Shown one piece after another: positions 7,783-16,263 of a stretch of 64,000 nucleotides of DNA; position 1 is the first letter of the stretch, and each line of letters begins with the position of its first letter. The stretch lies in contig DHHM01000023.1 in the NCBI GenBank assembly GCA_002403305.1, forward strand, positions 1 to 64,000, written 5' to 3'. Source of the DNA: Bacteroidales bacterium UBA4772 (lineage in GTDB: Bacteria; Bacteroidota; Bacteroidia; Bacteroidales; VadinHA17). A program made the position numbers and the translations under genes. Under the pieces are notes generated by a model. The model did not search any database. It was not told the DNA's origin and saw nothing but the letters and a program-made list of their open reading frames with translations.

Positions 7783-7900
7783 CAGTCGGCAGTCGGCAGT
7801 CGGCAGTCTACAGTCAGCAATTGAGGTAGGCCGTAGGCCTTTGAGTATTGTAGACGGATCGAAATCGCAAATCGCAAATCGCAAATCGCAAATCGCAAAT
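7783..7900. repeat. Composite heptamer-repeat element, copy 2 (argF-DUF456 gap)
   Basis: The whole gap between the argF stop and the DUF456 stop is made of repeat. It has three CAGTCGG heptamers plus CAGTCTA and CAGTCAG (7783-7817), the 28-base core (7827-7854, 4 mismatches to copy 1), then five tandem AAATCGC units (7862-7896) and a partial AAAT ending at the neighbouring stop codon. It has the same order and orientation as copy 1 but lacks the 60-base inverted repeat. Confidence 0.85.
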
Positions 7901-8377
7901 CTACGCTATCAGTGCCTTGACGAAGTAGAAGGTTATCAGGAGTGAGGCGGCCAGCTTGAGACCCACACCTGTGAGGAATCCGAGGAGGCTGCCAAAGCCA
8001 GCCTTGATGGCATATTTAAAATCATCCTTGAATATGAGCTCACCTACTACGGCTCCTATAAAGGGACCGATAATAATTCCGGGCGGACCGAGGAAGAGCC
8101 CTATTATTAGTCCTACTGTCGCACCTCTCATTCCGTATTTGGATCCTCCGAACTGACGGGTTCCCCAGATGGGAACGACGTAATCGATTACCGTAACCAC
8201 GACGGCAACCACTCCCAGTATGATAAACAGGTTTTTGCTTATGTCAGCGAAACGGGTAAGGTGAAGGAGCACAATCCCCAGGTAGCTCAGTGGCGGCCCG
8301 GGAAGTACCGGCAGAAGGCATCCGGCAATACCCGTGATCAAAAGAATGATGGCCAGTGCTAAAAGAATGTAATCCAT
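7901..8377 (-). CDS. DUF456 family membrane protein
   Basis: Integral membrane protein of 158 residues with about four hydrophobic segments: 2-24, about 33-70, a glycine-rich middle (ATVGLIIGLFLGPPGIIIGPFIGAVVGEL) and a C-terminal helix. The LPGPPLSYLGI motif near residue 27 and the duplicated Gly-rich region are characteristic of DUF456, which has no known function. The reverse frame stops right at the AAATCGC array, so the repeat abuts its C-terminus. The upstream neighbour (DUF3276) is 43 bases away on the same strand, so the two may be cotranscribed. Confidence 0.85.
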   Translation of the reverse strand: MDYILLALAIILLITGIAGCLLPVLPGPPLSYLGIVLLHLTRFADISKNLFIILGVVAVVVTVIDYVVPIWGTRQFGGSKYGMRGATVGLIIGLFLGPPGIIIGPFIGAVVGELIFKDDFKYAIKAGFGSLLGFLTGVGLKLAASLLITFYFVKALIA

Positions 8378-8420
8378 CTAACCGTCCGGTTGAGGTTCAA
8401 CAGTAGTCAGGGCGTCTTCG

Positions 8421-8807
8421 CTACCTGGTGCCAAGTTCATCAAAATCGACATCTGAGAACTCACTGGCTGGAACAGCGCCTGCATTTTCTTCATCGGAAG
8501 TCACGGCGTCAAGCGGAGCATGGGTAACCCCTCCGTTGCCTGCAAAGGTGACCGCTTCACGCAAACCCTCGGTGAACTTTTCGAAATCCTCCTTATAAAG
8601 AAAGATCTTATGTTTTTCGTAGAACATCTTGCCATCCTTGCCCATGCGCTTCTTGCTCTCTGTAATTGTGAGGTAGAGATCCTCGTGTCTTGTTGACTTG
8701 ACATCAAAGAAATATGTCCTTTTCCCTGCGCGCACAACTTTAGTAAATACCTCCTCCTTGTCACTTCTCTCAATCTGATCGTCCGTTCTGCCTTTCTCGT
8801 CTTCCAT
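8421..8807 (-). CDS. DUF3276/PUR family nucleic-acid-binding protein
   Basis: Small soluble protein of 128 residues. The core at about 18-85 (EVFTKVVRAGKRTYFFDVKSTR, DLYLTITESKKR, KIFLYKEDFEKFTEGL) is the PUR-alpha-like fold that Bacteroidota carry as DUF3276, known to bind single-stranded nucleic acid in characterised members. The N-terminus and C-terminus are acidic and probably disordered. It is transcribed divergently from nusB, with a good candidate promoter (8848-8877). Confidence 0.85.
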   Translation of the reverse strand: MEDEKGRTDDQIERSDKEEVFTKVVRAGKRTYFFDVKSTRHEDLYLTITESKKRMGKDGKMFYEKHKIFLYKEDFEKFTEGLREAVTFAGNGGVTHAPLDAVTSDEENAGAVPASEFSDVDFDELGTR

Positions 8808-8847
8808 CAGTAGTGAATGTTTTAGGGTTTCAACCGGTTAGTATGGC

Positions 8848-8877
8848 CAAATGTAACAATTATTTCATCAACTCAAA
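8848..8877 (-). promoter_or_regulatory. Promoter of the DUF3276 gene
   Basis: On the minus strand a TTTG (8877-8874) is followed after 18 bases by TACATTTG (8855-8848), which matches the -33/-7 Bacteroidota consensus with near-standard spacing. The gene starts 40 bases downstream. Confidence 0.55.
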
Positions 8878-8938
8878 ATCAAGCCTCCAAATTGTAAGAG
8901 ATTTTTAATCAGGCAGTGAGATTAAGTTGCTATTTTTT

Positions 8939-8946
8939 TAACTTTG
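8939..8946 (+). promoter_or_regulatory. Candidate nusB promoter -7 element
   Basis: TAACTTTG matches TAnnTTTG and lies 24 bases before the nusB ATG. No good -33 TTTG is seen. It would drive the long housekeeping run from nusB onward. Confidence 0.45.
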
Positions 8947-8970
8947 CTGCCTGAAAAATATGTTCTTTAA

Positions 8971-9993
8971 ATGATAAGCAGAAGACAACTAAGGATCAAG
9001 GCGCTTTCAGTCCTCTACGCCTGCAACAGGAAGGAGATTTCTGACCTGGAGGAGGCTGAACAGGAGCTGATGTTGAGCATCAGGAAGAGCTACGATCTTT
9101 ATCATTATCTCCTGCTGCTTTTGATTGCTCTCGCCGACATGGCCAGGGAGAAAGTGGTCCTATCAAGGGCGAAGAATATTCCGTCGCCCGAGGATATCAA
9201 TCCGAACACACGCTTTGCTGAGAACAGGGTCATCAATCAGCTCAGGAAGAATGAACAGCTGCATCGCTATGCAGAAGCGACTCCTGCATTATGGACAAGG
9301 AAGGACAGGATCACAGGATTCGGGTCGTTGAGCCGCTGGCTTGGAACGCAGGGCCTGTCGTGGTCAGAGCATCCGGGTATAGTCAGGATGATTTACAACG
9401 AGATGACACAGTGGGAGAGCTACAAGGCATACATGTCATCTCCGGACGACAGCTACAAGGCTGATCGCAGTTTTATAAAAGAGCTTGTGACAAAGCTGCT
9501 TCCTGCATCCGGGGAGCTTGATGCCAGCCTCGAGGAGCAGTCGGTTTACTGGAATGATGATCTTTTCTTTGTGGCATCGATGATACGGAATTCACTCGGA
9601 AAATTCAGGGAGAGTGACGATGGCAGCTCAATAGCCATGCCTGCCCTCTTTACCAGTGAGGATGATGAAAAGTTCGTGAAGGTACTTCTCCGGAAGGCTA
9701 TCCTGAACAGCGAGAAAAACAGTGCACTGATCGATTCTCACACCACCAACTGGGAGGTGGAGAGAATTGCCCTGATGGACCAGCTTGTGATGCATCTTGC
9801 CATTACGGAGCTGGTGGAGTTTCCCGAGGTACCCGTGAAGGTTACGCTCAACGAGTATATCGAGATAGCCAAGGATTACTGCACGGCCAAAAGCAGTACT
9901 TTTGTGAACGGCATCCTTGACAAGATCGTCAGGGAGATGAGAGCTGACGGAAGCTTTGTGAAGGAGGGGAGAGGGTTGATAGGAGAAGCATGA
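8971..9993 (+). CDS. nusB: Transcription antitermination factor NusB (long form)
   Basis: RNA-binding partner of NusE/S10 in rRNA antitermination. It is 340 residues against about 140 in Proteobacteria; the extended form is usual in Bacteroidota. The N-terminal MISRRQLRIKALSVLYA is the NusB-type first helix. A long helical insertion follows, and the canonical NusB core lies at about 245-330 (HTTNWEVERIALMDQLVMHLAITELVEFPEVPVKVTLNEYIEIAKDYCTAKSSTFVNGILDKI). It is the first gene of a run that continues with DUF1573, yajC, ybbR and coaE, an order conserved in the phylum. Confidence 0.92.
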   Translation: MISRRQLRIKALSVLYACNRKEISDLEEAEQELMLSIRKSYDLYHYLLLLLIALADMAREKVVLSRAKNIPSPEDINPNTRFAENRVINQLRKNEQLHRYAEATPALWTRKDRITGFGSLSRWLGTQGLSWSEHPGIVRMIYNEMTQWESYKAYMSSPDDSYKADRSFIKELVTKLLPASGELDASLEEQSVYWNDDLFFVASMIRNSLGKFRESDDGSSIAMPALFTSEDDEKFVKVLLRKAILNSEKNSALIDSHTTNWEVERIALMDQLVMHLAITELVEFPEVPVKVTLNEYIEIAKDYCTAKSSTFVNGILDKIVREMRADGSFVKEGRGLIGEA

Positions 9994-10042
9994 CGGCGGA
10001 CCATCGCGGGAGCCCGGACGGTAATAGTGAGAAACGGAACAG

Positions 10043-10477
10043 ATGATGAAGAATTCAATTTATATTCTAACAGCAGCGCTGGCAGTTATGGCGGTTATGA
10101 CCTCTTCATGCGGAGGGAATTCATCGGGTACGGAGCGTTACATGCCTTCTGACACTACCGGAACGGCGGTCATGACGTTTCAGTCGCCGGAACACAACTT
10201 CGGGAAGGTCGGATCCGGAGAAAAGGTGGGATGCATCTTTACTTTCAGAAACACTGGCGATGCTGATCTGGTTATAACTTCTGCCACAGCAAGCTGCGGC
10301 TGTACCGTTCCGAAATACGACAGGAAACCGGTGCCTCCTGAAGGCACGGGAACCGTTGAGGTTATATTCGATACATCCGGTAGAGAGGGTCTTCAGACAA
10401 AAACTATTGTGATTCAATCGAATGCAGAGAATAATTTAGTTATTTTGCGTATCATTGCGGAGGTGGAGAAGAATTAA
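10043..10477 (+). CDS. DUF1573 domain lipoprotein
   Basis: Exported protein of 144 residues. The signal peptide ends in the lipobox MTSSC (Cys near 23), followed by a short linker and one Ig-like DUF1573 domain at about 45-143. The domain shows the family signature HNFGKVGSGEKVGCIFTFRNTG, then ATASCGCTVPKYDRKP, the conserved CGC turn, and a final VLRIIAEV strand. The role is unknown; the ASH/MSP-like fold suggests protein binding at the envelope. It lies 49 bases after nusB. A second ATG three bases on is an equally possible start. Confidence 0.85.
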   Translation: MMKNSIYILTAALAVMAVMTSSCGGNSSGTERYMPSDTTGTAVMTFQSPEHNFGKVGSGEKVGCIFTFRNTGDADLVITSATASCGCTVPKYDRKPVPPEGTGTVEVIFDTSGREGLQTKTIVIQSNAENNLVILRIIAEVEKN

Positions 10478-10603
10478 GAGTTAAGAATTAAGAATTACGG
10501 ATTTGGAGTCAAGGATACAGAAGCGAAGTGCAACTGTTAACTGACAATCAGCTGATAGAAAAAACGATTAAATACAAATTAACAATAATAAACAACACCA
10601 AAA

Positions 10604-10933
10604 ATGACAACACTTGCAATGATTTATTTACAGGCCACACCGGCAGGACAGGGAAGTCCGAACATGCTCACAGGCCTTCTTCCCCTGTTGCTGGTCTTCG
10701 TGGTCTTTTACTTTTTCATGATCAGGCCGCAGATGAAGAAGCAGAAAGAGCTTACCAACTACCGCAACGCGATTGCCAAGGGTGACAAGGTCATCACTAC
10801 CGGTGGCATTTACGGAAAGGTTGTAGACGTGACTGACAATGTCCTTACCGTTGAGATAGCAAATGACGTAAAGATCAGGGTTGACAAGAGTGCTATCCTG
10901 AAGGATCCTTCAGACGTACAGACAAAGCAATAA
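10604..10933 (+). CDS. yajC: Preprotein translocase subunit YajC
   Basis: Accessory subunit of the SecDF-YajC complex at the inner membrane. 109 residues with one membrane helix at about 22-40 (LTGLLPLLLVFVVFYFFMI) followed by RPQMKKQKE, the hallmark of YajC, and a small beta domain (KGDKVITTGGIYGKVVDV). The N-terminus is periplasmic. The 126-base gap from DUF1573 is AT-rich with short direct repeats of TTAAGAA and no gene. It is 21 bases from ybbR. Confidence 0.95.
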   Translation: MTTLAMIYLQATPAGQGSPNMLTGLLPLLLVFVVFYFFMIRPQMKKQKELTNYRNAIAKGDKVITTGGIYGKVVDVTDNVLTVEIANDVKIRVDKSAILKDPSDVQTKQ

Positions 10934-10954
10934 ACTTAAATCCGGGACAGAAAC

Positions 10955-11692
10955 ATGATAATGAACGACAAAAAGCGGTCGAAGCAGTTCCTCAAAAAGG
11001 AGTTGCCGGTCTTTGCCTTCTTCCTGCTGCTGTCGTTCATATTCTGGTATCTCAATGAGCTCAGCAAGGAGCTTCAGGGGACCATCAACTACCCGGTGCG
11101 CTATATCAATCCGCCGAAAGACCGCATTGTCACGGGTGATCTCCCCGACAAGCTGGAGATGGATCTGCGGGGACCGGGTTACTCTATACTGAAGGTCAAA
11201 CTGTCAGGCAGCAGGGCTCCGGTGGTCATTGATTTTACAAAGCAGACACCAAGGCGTCTGCCCGGAGCTGCTCCGCACTACTACCTTTTAACCTCCGGGC
11301 TTATCAACAACTTCTCAAAGCAGCTTCATGCTGACTTCGATATAATTTCGATCTACCCTGACACGCTCTTTTTCGGCTACGACAGACTGGTCACACGGCG
11401 CATGGCCGTGATTCCTGATCTGAGTATCGATCTTCCAGAGGGAAAGAAGGTGATTATAGTCCCCGATCCCGACAGCATCAGCGTGACAGGTCCCGAACAT
11501 ATTCTTGACACTCTTCCGGGCATCACCACCAGGCACAGGTCATTCAGGCGGATTGACGAGAACTTCAGATCGAAGATACGTCTTGACTGTCCGGACTACC
11601 TGTCAACGGAGCAGAAGAGGGTTGTAGTGGAGGTAACGGTATCAGGCAAGCAATCCTCCTCCTTCAGCCTGAAGCAAGCCAAGGAGATATAG
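10955..11692 (+). CDS. YbbR-like (CdaR-type) domain protein
   Basis: Single-pass envelope protein of 245 residues: a cytoplasmic basic N-terminus, a membrane helix at about 18-36 (ELPVFAFFLLLSFIFWYL) and an extracytoplasmic part with YbbR-like beta repeats (YPVRYINPP, LEMDLRGPGYSILKVK, the VIPDLSIDLPEGKKVII and VTGPEHILDTLPGITT region). In Firmicutes the relative CdaR regulates c-di-AMP synthesis. No diadenylate cyclase is nearby here, so that role is not implied. It lies between yajC and coaE, its usual place in Bacteroidota. An alternative start lies two codons downstream. Confidence 0.8.
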   Translation: MIMNDKKRSKQFLKKELPVFAFFLLLSFIFWYLNELSKELQGTINYPVRYINPPKDRIVTGDLPDKLEMDLRGPGYSILKVKLSGSRAPVVIDFTKQTPRRLPGAAPHYYLLTSGLINNFSKQLHADFDIISIYPDTLFFGYDRLVTRRMAVIPDLSIDLPEGKKVIIVPDPDSISVTGPEHILDTLPGITTRHRSFRRIDENFRSKIRLDCPDYLSTEQKRVVVEVTVSGKQSSSFSLKQAKEI

Positions 11693-11703
11693 AACCCTGT
11701 GGA

Positions 11704-12303
11704 ATGGCAAAACGACTGGGTGTTACGGGAGGCATAGGCAGCGGGAAGACAACCGTATGCAGGATCTTCAGGGTTCTGGGAGTCCCCGTCTTCGTAGCCG
11801 ACGTTGTCGCCAGGGAGATAATGGAGGACGACTTGTCGTTGCGGGAAGAGATAAACGCTATCATCGGCAGGGATCTTTATATCACCGGCAGCCTTGACCG
11901 CAAGGAGCTGGCGCGGATAATCTTCAACTCTCCGGATATGCTTCAGAAGGTCAATGCCGCAGTCCATCCGGCAGTACTAAAGTTCTTTGACGGATGGGCC
12001 GACAGCTCAGAGGCATCCTACGTGATTATGGAGTCAGCCATTCTCTTCGAGGCAAGGGCTGACACTCACGTCGACAGGGTGCTGACACTCTCCGTACCGG
12101 TTGAGGAGAGAATAGCACGTGTAATGGGGCGCAATGACCTGAGCCGTGAGCAGGTGATAGAGCGGATAAAAAATCAGATGGAAGATGCGGAGAGAGAGGA
12201 GCAGTCGCACTACATCATAAACAACTCAGACAACGAGATGATCATTCCGGAGATCCTTAAGATACATAATGACATGCTTCGTTTTGCCGGAAGCAGAAGG
12301 TGA
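11704..12303 (+). CDS. coaE: Dephospho-CoA kinase
   Basis: Cytosolic enzyme for the last step of coenzyme A synthesis: phosphorylates the 3'-OH of dephospho-CoA with ATP. 199 residues, normal length. The Walker A loop GGIGSGKTT is at 8-16. Further on are the substrate segment (DVVAREIM), RKELARIIF, HPAVLKFF, and an ESAILFEA motif followed by the lid RVMGRNDLSREQVIERIKNQM. The stop overlaps the start of the TerB-DnaJ gene (TGATG), so the two are translationally coupled. Confidence 0.95.
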   Translation: MAKRLGVTGGIGSGKTTVCRIFRVLGVPVFVADVVAREIMEDDLSLREEINAIIGRDLYITGSLDRKELARIIFNSPDMLQKVNAAVHPAVLKFFDGWADSSEASYVIMESAILFEARADTHVDRVLTLSVPVEERIARVMGRNDLSREQVIERIKNQMEDAEREEQSHYIINNSDNEMIIPEILKIHNDMLRFAGSRR

Positions 12304-13034
12304 TGGGAAAGTTTGCCAAATGGATAGGCGGAGGGCTGGGCTTTGTCTTTGGAGGTCCGATAGGCGCACTTTTGGGCTTCTTTATAGGGTCGTTTGTTGA
12401 CAGTACGACCGTGATCAGGGAGGAGACCGGCGGGCAGAGAGTCTACAGAACGACGCCCGGGGACTTCGGTGTCAGCCTGGTAGTACTGATAGCCGCTGTC
12501 ATGAAGGCTGACGGTAAGGTACTGAAGTCGGAACTCGAATATGTTAAACGGTTTTTCCTGACTCAGTTTGGTCCTGGTACCGCACAGGAAGCGCTGCAGA
12601 TGCTGAGGGACCTGCTGAAAAGGGATATACCGCTGAACGACGTCTGCAACCAGATACGGCATAACATGGACTACTCATCAAGGTTGCAGCTCATTCACAT
12701 CCTATACAATATATCAGCGGCCGACAGACGCTTCGAGAAGGCGGAGACAGAGATGATCAGGTCTATTGCAGGCATGCTGGGCATCTCCTCAGTCGACTAC
12801 GAATCAATACGCAATATGTTCGTCCCGTCAACTGACGCGGCTTACCGCATACTGGAAGTTGACCATTCGGCTACCGATGAGGAGCTTAAAAAAGCTTACC
12901 GCAAGATGGCACTGAAATATCATCCTGACAAGGTGAGCCACCTGGGGGAAGAGTTCCGCAACACGGCGGAGGAGAAATTCAAGGCTGTCAATGAGGCATG
13001 GGATAAGATCAAAAAAGAACGAAACATCGTCTGA
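12303..13034 (+). CDS. TerB/DnaJ domain protein (DjlA-like)
   Basis: Cochaperone-type protein of 243 residues. The start is at the ATG overlapping the coaE stop. The N-terminus is Gly-rich and hydrophobic (GGGLGFVFGGPIGALLGFFIGS, about 8-30), likely membrane-associated. Next comes a TerB-like helical domain (VLIAAVMKADGKVLKSELEYVKRFF, about 60-165), and a C-terminal J domain at about 178-243 with the HPD triad (KYHPDKV) that stimulates Hsp70 ATPase. The same layout as E. coli DjlA, although only the architecture, not orthology, is supported. Confidence 0.88.
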   Translation: MGKFAKWIGGGLGFVFGGPIGALLGFFIGSFVDSTTVIREETGGQRVYRTTPGDFGVSLVVLIAAVMKADGKVLKSELEYVKRFFLTQFGPGTAQEALQMLRDLLKRDIPLNDVCNQIRHNMDYSSRLQLIHILYNISAADRRFEKAETEMIRSIAGMLGISSVDYESIRNMFVPSTDAAYRILEVDHSATDEELKKAYRKMALKYHPDKVSHLGEEFRNTAEEKFKAVNEAWDKIKKERNIV

Positions 13035-13077
13035 CAGACGTTTGGCATACATTTAATTAACCTTAATTATCGTAAAA

Positions 13078-13710
13078 ATGAATCTGAAAGATATTCTGGC
13101 TATTTCCGGTGAAGGAACGCTCTTCAAGTTCATCGCGCAGGGCAAGAATGCAGTCATAGTTGAGAACCTTGAGACCGGACGCCGTTTCAGTGCCGGAGCC
13201 CATGCCAGGGTCAGCGCCCTGGATGAGATATCAATCTTTACCACAGGTGAAGATATGCCTCTGGGAAAGGTGATGGATATTCTGTGGGACAAGGAGAACG
13301 GTGGTGAGGTTATCTCGCACAGGCTGTCTGACGCTGAACTGAAGGAGTACTTTGCAGAGGTCTTGCCTGACTACGACCGCGAGAGGGTTTACACATCAGA
13401 CATTAAGAAGGTTTTGCACTGGTATAATATCCTTCACGGTCTCGGCATGCTGGTCAGGGATGAAGAATCTCCGGCCGATGAGGCTGAGACTGACGCAGCG
13501 GAGGAAGAGCAGAAGACAGGAGAAAAGAGTCCTGAAGGCAAGAATATCGACCGTAAGAAGGGTGATGATAAGGAGGAGACCGGAAAGGGTAAAGGCAAAG
13601 GCGGGGCTGCTGATAAGAAAAGCAAGATTCACGCCGGGGAACCTTCAGACGACAGTGCTCCGGGGGGACCTTCAGACGACGTCACCCCGGAACCGGAGAA
13701 AGAGAGTTAG
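13078..13710 (+). CDS. DUF5606 domain protein
   Basis: A 210-residue protein with two parts. Residues 1-130 are a conserved domain found in Bacteroidota (MNLKDILAISGEGTLFKFIAQGK, GRRFSAGAHARVSALDEISIF, HWYNILHGLGML), called DUF5606. Residues 135-210 are a charged low-complexity tail (Glu/Lys/Gly, ending GGPSDDVTPEPEKES) with a repeated PSDD element, likely disordered. The function is unknown. It ends one base before the agmatinase start. Confidence 0.85.
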   Translation: MNLKDILAISGEGTLFKFIAQGKNAVIVENLETGRRFSAGAHARVSALDEISIFTTGEDMPLGKVMDILWDKENGGEVISHRLSDAELKEYFAEVLPDYDRERVYTSDIKKVLHWYNILHGLGMLVRDEESPADEAETDAAEEEQKTGEKSPEGKNIDRKKGDDKEETGKGKGKGGAADKKSKIHAGEPSDDSAPGGPSDDVTPEPEKES

Positions 13711-13711
13711 A

Positions 13712-14560
13712 ATGGCAGTGTCGAACTTCGGCGGTGACGAGGTACAATACAGCTACGATGAATCGCACATCATCATCGTGCCTGTCCCGTATGATGCCAC
13801 TAGCACCTATATCCGCGGTGCCGACAGGGGGCCGGCAGCCATTCTTGAGGCCTCTCCGGCACTTGAGTTTTATGATATAGAGACAGGAGGGGAGGCACAT
13901 AAGCGGGGTATCTTCACCCTTCCGCCTCTTGAGTGTGGCAGTGACCCGGCAGTGCTTACGGAGGCTGTATGCCGCACTGTCAAAGGCGTCTTTGACGAAA
14001 AGCGTTTTCCCGTTGTGATAGGCGGCAACCATACTGTCAGTATCGGGGCCTTCAGGGCGGCATCGGAGTCTTTTGATGGGCTGACGATACTGCAGCTTGA
14101 CGCCCACTCTGACCTCCGCCCCGAATATGAGGGATCACCCCTTAATCATGCGTGTGCAGCTGCCAGGGCGAGGGAGTATGCTCCGCTGGTGCAGCTCGGT
14201 ATCCGCAGTATGGCAGCGGAAGAACTGCCATTTGTTGACAGCGAAAGGATCTTCTACGCTCATGATCTGTACTCTGACAAGTCGCTCTACGGCAAGGCAC
14301 TGTCGCTCTTATCCGAAAATGTATACATCACTCTTGACCTCGATGTCTTCGACCCGTCGGTCATGCCATCAACGGGAACCCCTGAGCCCGGCGGGCCTGA
14401 CTACCGTGAGCTGATGTTCTTCCTGCGGGATCTCTTCAGGAGCCGTAATGTGGTGGGTTTCGATGTCGTTGAACTCTGTCCTTCCCCGGAAAACAGAGCC
14501 CCGGACTTTATGGCCGCAAAGGTCATCTACCAGATGCTCAGCTACCGGTTTGCGGTGTAA
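13712..14560 (+). CDS. speB: Agmatinase (ureohydrolase family)
   Basis: Manganese enzyme that hydrolyses agmatine to putrescine and urea. The start is placed at the ATG one base after the DUF5606 stop; a longer frame upstream is only a shadow of that gene. 282 residues. Metal-binding motifs: GGNHTVS (about 104-110), LDAHSDLR (about 128-135), and LDLDVFDPSVMP (about 207-218), then ELCPSPE near 258. The sequence fits the agmatinase branch better than arginase or formimidoylglutamase. A pyruvoyl-dependent arginine decarboxylase lies at 49845-50372, so arginine to agmatine to putrescine is complete in the window. It converges on mazG with a 1-base gap. Confidence 0.9.
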   Translation: MAVSNFGGDEVQYSYDESHIIIVPVPYDATSTYIRGADRGPAAILEASPALEFYDIETGGEAHKRGIFTLPPLECGSDPAVLTEAVCRTVKGVFDEKRFPVVIGGNHTVSIGAFRAASESFDGLTILQLDAHSDLRPEYEGSPLNHACAAARAREYAPLVQLGIRSMAAEELPFVDSERIFYAHDLYSDKSLYGKALSLLSENVYITLDLDVFDPSVMPSTGTPEPGGPDYRELMFFLRDLFRSRNVVGFDVVELCPSPENRAPDFMAAKVIYQMLSYRFAV

Positions 14561-14561
14561 C

Positions 14562-15353
14562 TCAAGGACTCTTTACGTCAAACTGCTTGGCCTCTTCCCA
14601 GATTACATTCATCTCATCAAGGGTCATGTCACGCAGTGACAGTCCCTTTGCCAGTGTCTGCTGTTCAAGGTAATTGAACCTGCTGATGAATTTCCTGTTT
14701 GTCTTTTCAAGGGCTGCCTCGGGATCGATCTCATAGAGTCTCGCCGCATTTATAAGTGAGAAGAAGAGATCACCCAGCTCAGATTCTATATCAACGCTCC
14801 GGCCTGCCATGACCTCTTCCTTAAGCTCGTTGAGCTCCTCGGTAACCTTATCCCATATCTGTTCCCGTGAATCCCAGTCGAAGCCAACCCCCCGCACCTT
14901 CTCCTGAATCCGGTTGGCCTTGACTGTTGCCGGCAGGGAAGATGGAACGCCGGAGAGTACCGGTGTGTATTCGCTCTGTTCCTTCATCTTCAGATGTTCC
15001 CAGTTCTCCTCAACCTCGCGGGCTCCGCCAGTGACACTCACATCGCCGAAGACATGGGGATGACGGTATATCAGTTTTCCGTTGATGCCCTCGAGTACAT
15101 CACCCATGTCGAACGCTCCTTTCTCGGAGCCGAGCCTGGCATAGAAGACCACGTGCAGCATCAGGTCGCCCAGCTCTTTTTTTATCCCGTCACTGTCATC
15201 CCTGATGATGGCGTCGGCAAGTTCATATGTCTCCTCTATTGTCAGTTTCCTCAGGGTCTGGCTTGTCTGCTTCCTGTCCCACGGACACTTTTCCCTCAGT
15301 TCATCCATAATATCCAGCAGCCTGGAAAATTCTGCAATTGCTCTTTCCTTCAT
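14562..15353 (-). CDS. mazG: Nucleoside triphosphate pyrophosphohydrolase MazG
   Basis: Cytosolic house-cleaning enzyme that hydrolyses NTPs and dNTPs to monophosphates and pyrophosphate. 263 residues with two tandem MazG modules. The first, at about 15-110, has KCPWDRKQTSQTLRKLTIEETYELADAI and DELGDLMLHVVF-type metal-binding acidic residues (EExxE and ExxD). The second, at about 160-245, has WDKVTEELNELKEEV and SELGDLFFSLIN. The sequence ends with a helical tail. It lies 5 bases after the SAM-hydroxide adenosyltransferase on the same strand, forming a two-gene unit. Confidence 0.93.
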   Translation of the reverse strand: MKERAIAEFSRLLDIMDELREKCPWDRKQTSQTLRKLTIEETYELADAIIRDDSDGIKKELGDLMLHVVFYARLGSEKGAFDMGDVLEGINGKLIYRHPHVFGDVSVTGGAREVEENWEHLKMKEQSEYTPVLSGVPSSLPATVKANRIQEKVRGVGFDWDSREQIWDKVTEELNELKEEVMAGRSVDIESELGDLFFSLINAARLYEIDPEAALEKTNRKFISRFNYLEQQTLAKGLSLRDMTLDEMNVIWEEAKQFDVKSP

Positions 15354-15358
15354 CTGTT

Positions 15359-16159
15359 TCAGTTTTTAAAAAGGCCTCCTGTCATGCCCGCTTCATCTTT
15401 TACCTCAACCCTCACGGCATCACCCGTGTCAACACCGAACAACTGGCACATGTTTGCACCGTTAATGGATACCTCAAGCAGGTCAAGAGTGTTGAATCGT
15501 GTCACTATCTCACCCACAGGCTCATCACTGTAACGCAGGCTTATCTTTTCAGTATAGTAGCGGTTGTTCTTTATCAGAATCCTGAAGCTCCTGCTCTCAA
15601 AGACCCTTGCAAATATCTCCCGTGTGATGTTGGTGATGGCGTTGCCGTATGAATCAATGAAAATAACGCTTCCAATTATCACATCCCTGTCAATGGCAGC
15701 CCTGAGCGGCATCTTTTCGGACAGACTTTCTTCCCTGGTACCCAGGCTTTCGGGTTGTTTTCCCGATGCTATAGCAGCAGCGGCATTGGCAAAAAGGGCG
15801 ATTTCATCATCACCGGTGTCGTTCCTGAGCCGGATCACCAGATCGGGCGGAGAGTTGAGGATAAGGTTAAAGATGCCGTTGTCAGCACCGATGAACCAGT
15901 GTCCGCGTGCCTTCACCAGGAGGTGGGGCTGGCTGCCGGTCCCTTCGCTGCTTATGAAGACAAGGTGAATAGTACCCTCGGGGTAGTGGCAGTAGGTATT
16001 CCTGATCACGAAGGCACCGTGCATGATGTTCATGGGCGGGATGCCCCCTGCATTGTTCACCACTGTGGCATCGGGACAGCCCGAAGCGAGCTTGCCCCTC
16101 AGTATGCCGTAAAAGAAATCATCTTCCCTCCACTCTGTAGTCAGTGTGATCAGTGCCAT
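15359..16159 (-). CDS. SAM hydroxide adenosyltransferase (DUF62)
   Basis: Family enzymes split S-adenosylmethionine with water-derived hydroxide to adenosine and methionine; fluorinase and chlorinase are relatives. 266 residues. The N-terminal half has ITLTTEWREDDFFYGILRGKL, the Asp being typical of the SAM pocket, with NNAGGIPPMNIMHGAF. The middle has WFIGADNGIFNLIL, and the C-terminal barrel domain has VIFIDSYGNAITNITRE. The hydrolase branch is more likely than the halogenase, as usual in Bacteroidota. A TATCTTTG promoter element lies upstream. Confidence 0.85.
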   Translation of the reverse strand: MALITLTTEWREDDFFYGILRGKLASGCPDATVVNNAGGIPPMNIMHGAFVIRNTYCHYPEGTIHLVFISSEGTGSQPHLLVKARGHWFIGADNGIFNLILNSPPDLVIRLRNDTGDDEIALFANAAAAIASGKQPESLGTREESLSEKMPLRAAIDRDVIIGSVIFIDSYGNAITNITREIFARVFESRSFRILIKNNRYYTEKISLRYSDEPVGEIVTRFNTLDLLEVSINGANMCQLFGVDTGDAVRVEVKDEAGMTGGLFKN

Positions 16160-16175
16160 TCCAAATTTGTTACAG

Positions 16176-16183
16176 CAAAGATA
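16176..16183 (-). promoter_or_regulatory. Candidate promoter -7 of the DUF62-mazG unit
   Basis: On the minus strand the octamer reads TATCTTTG, an exact TAnnTTTG match, 16 bases before the start codon, giving a very short leader. No -33 TTTG is seen. Confidence 0.4.
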
Positions 16184-16263
16184 ATCTTCTGAAAAAAATA
16201 AGTTTACTTTGTGAAGAGAGGCATTTAAAAAAAGAGCCGGGAGAGCAAAGAGAGAGAAGATTG

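Noticed and set aside
13352..13711. 120-codon extension at the front of agmatinase
   Set aside because: It overlaps DUF5606 in another frame and reads as Arg/Lys-rich noise. The family N-terminus starts at 13712.
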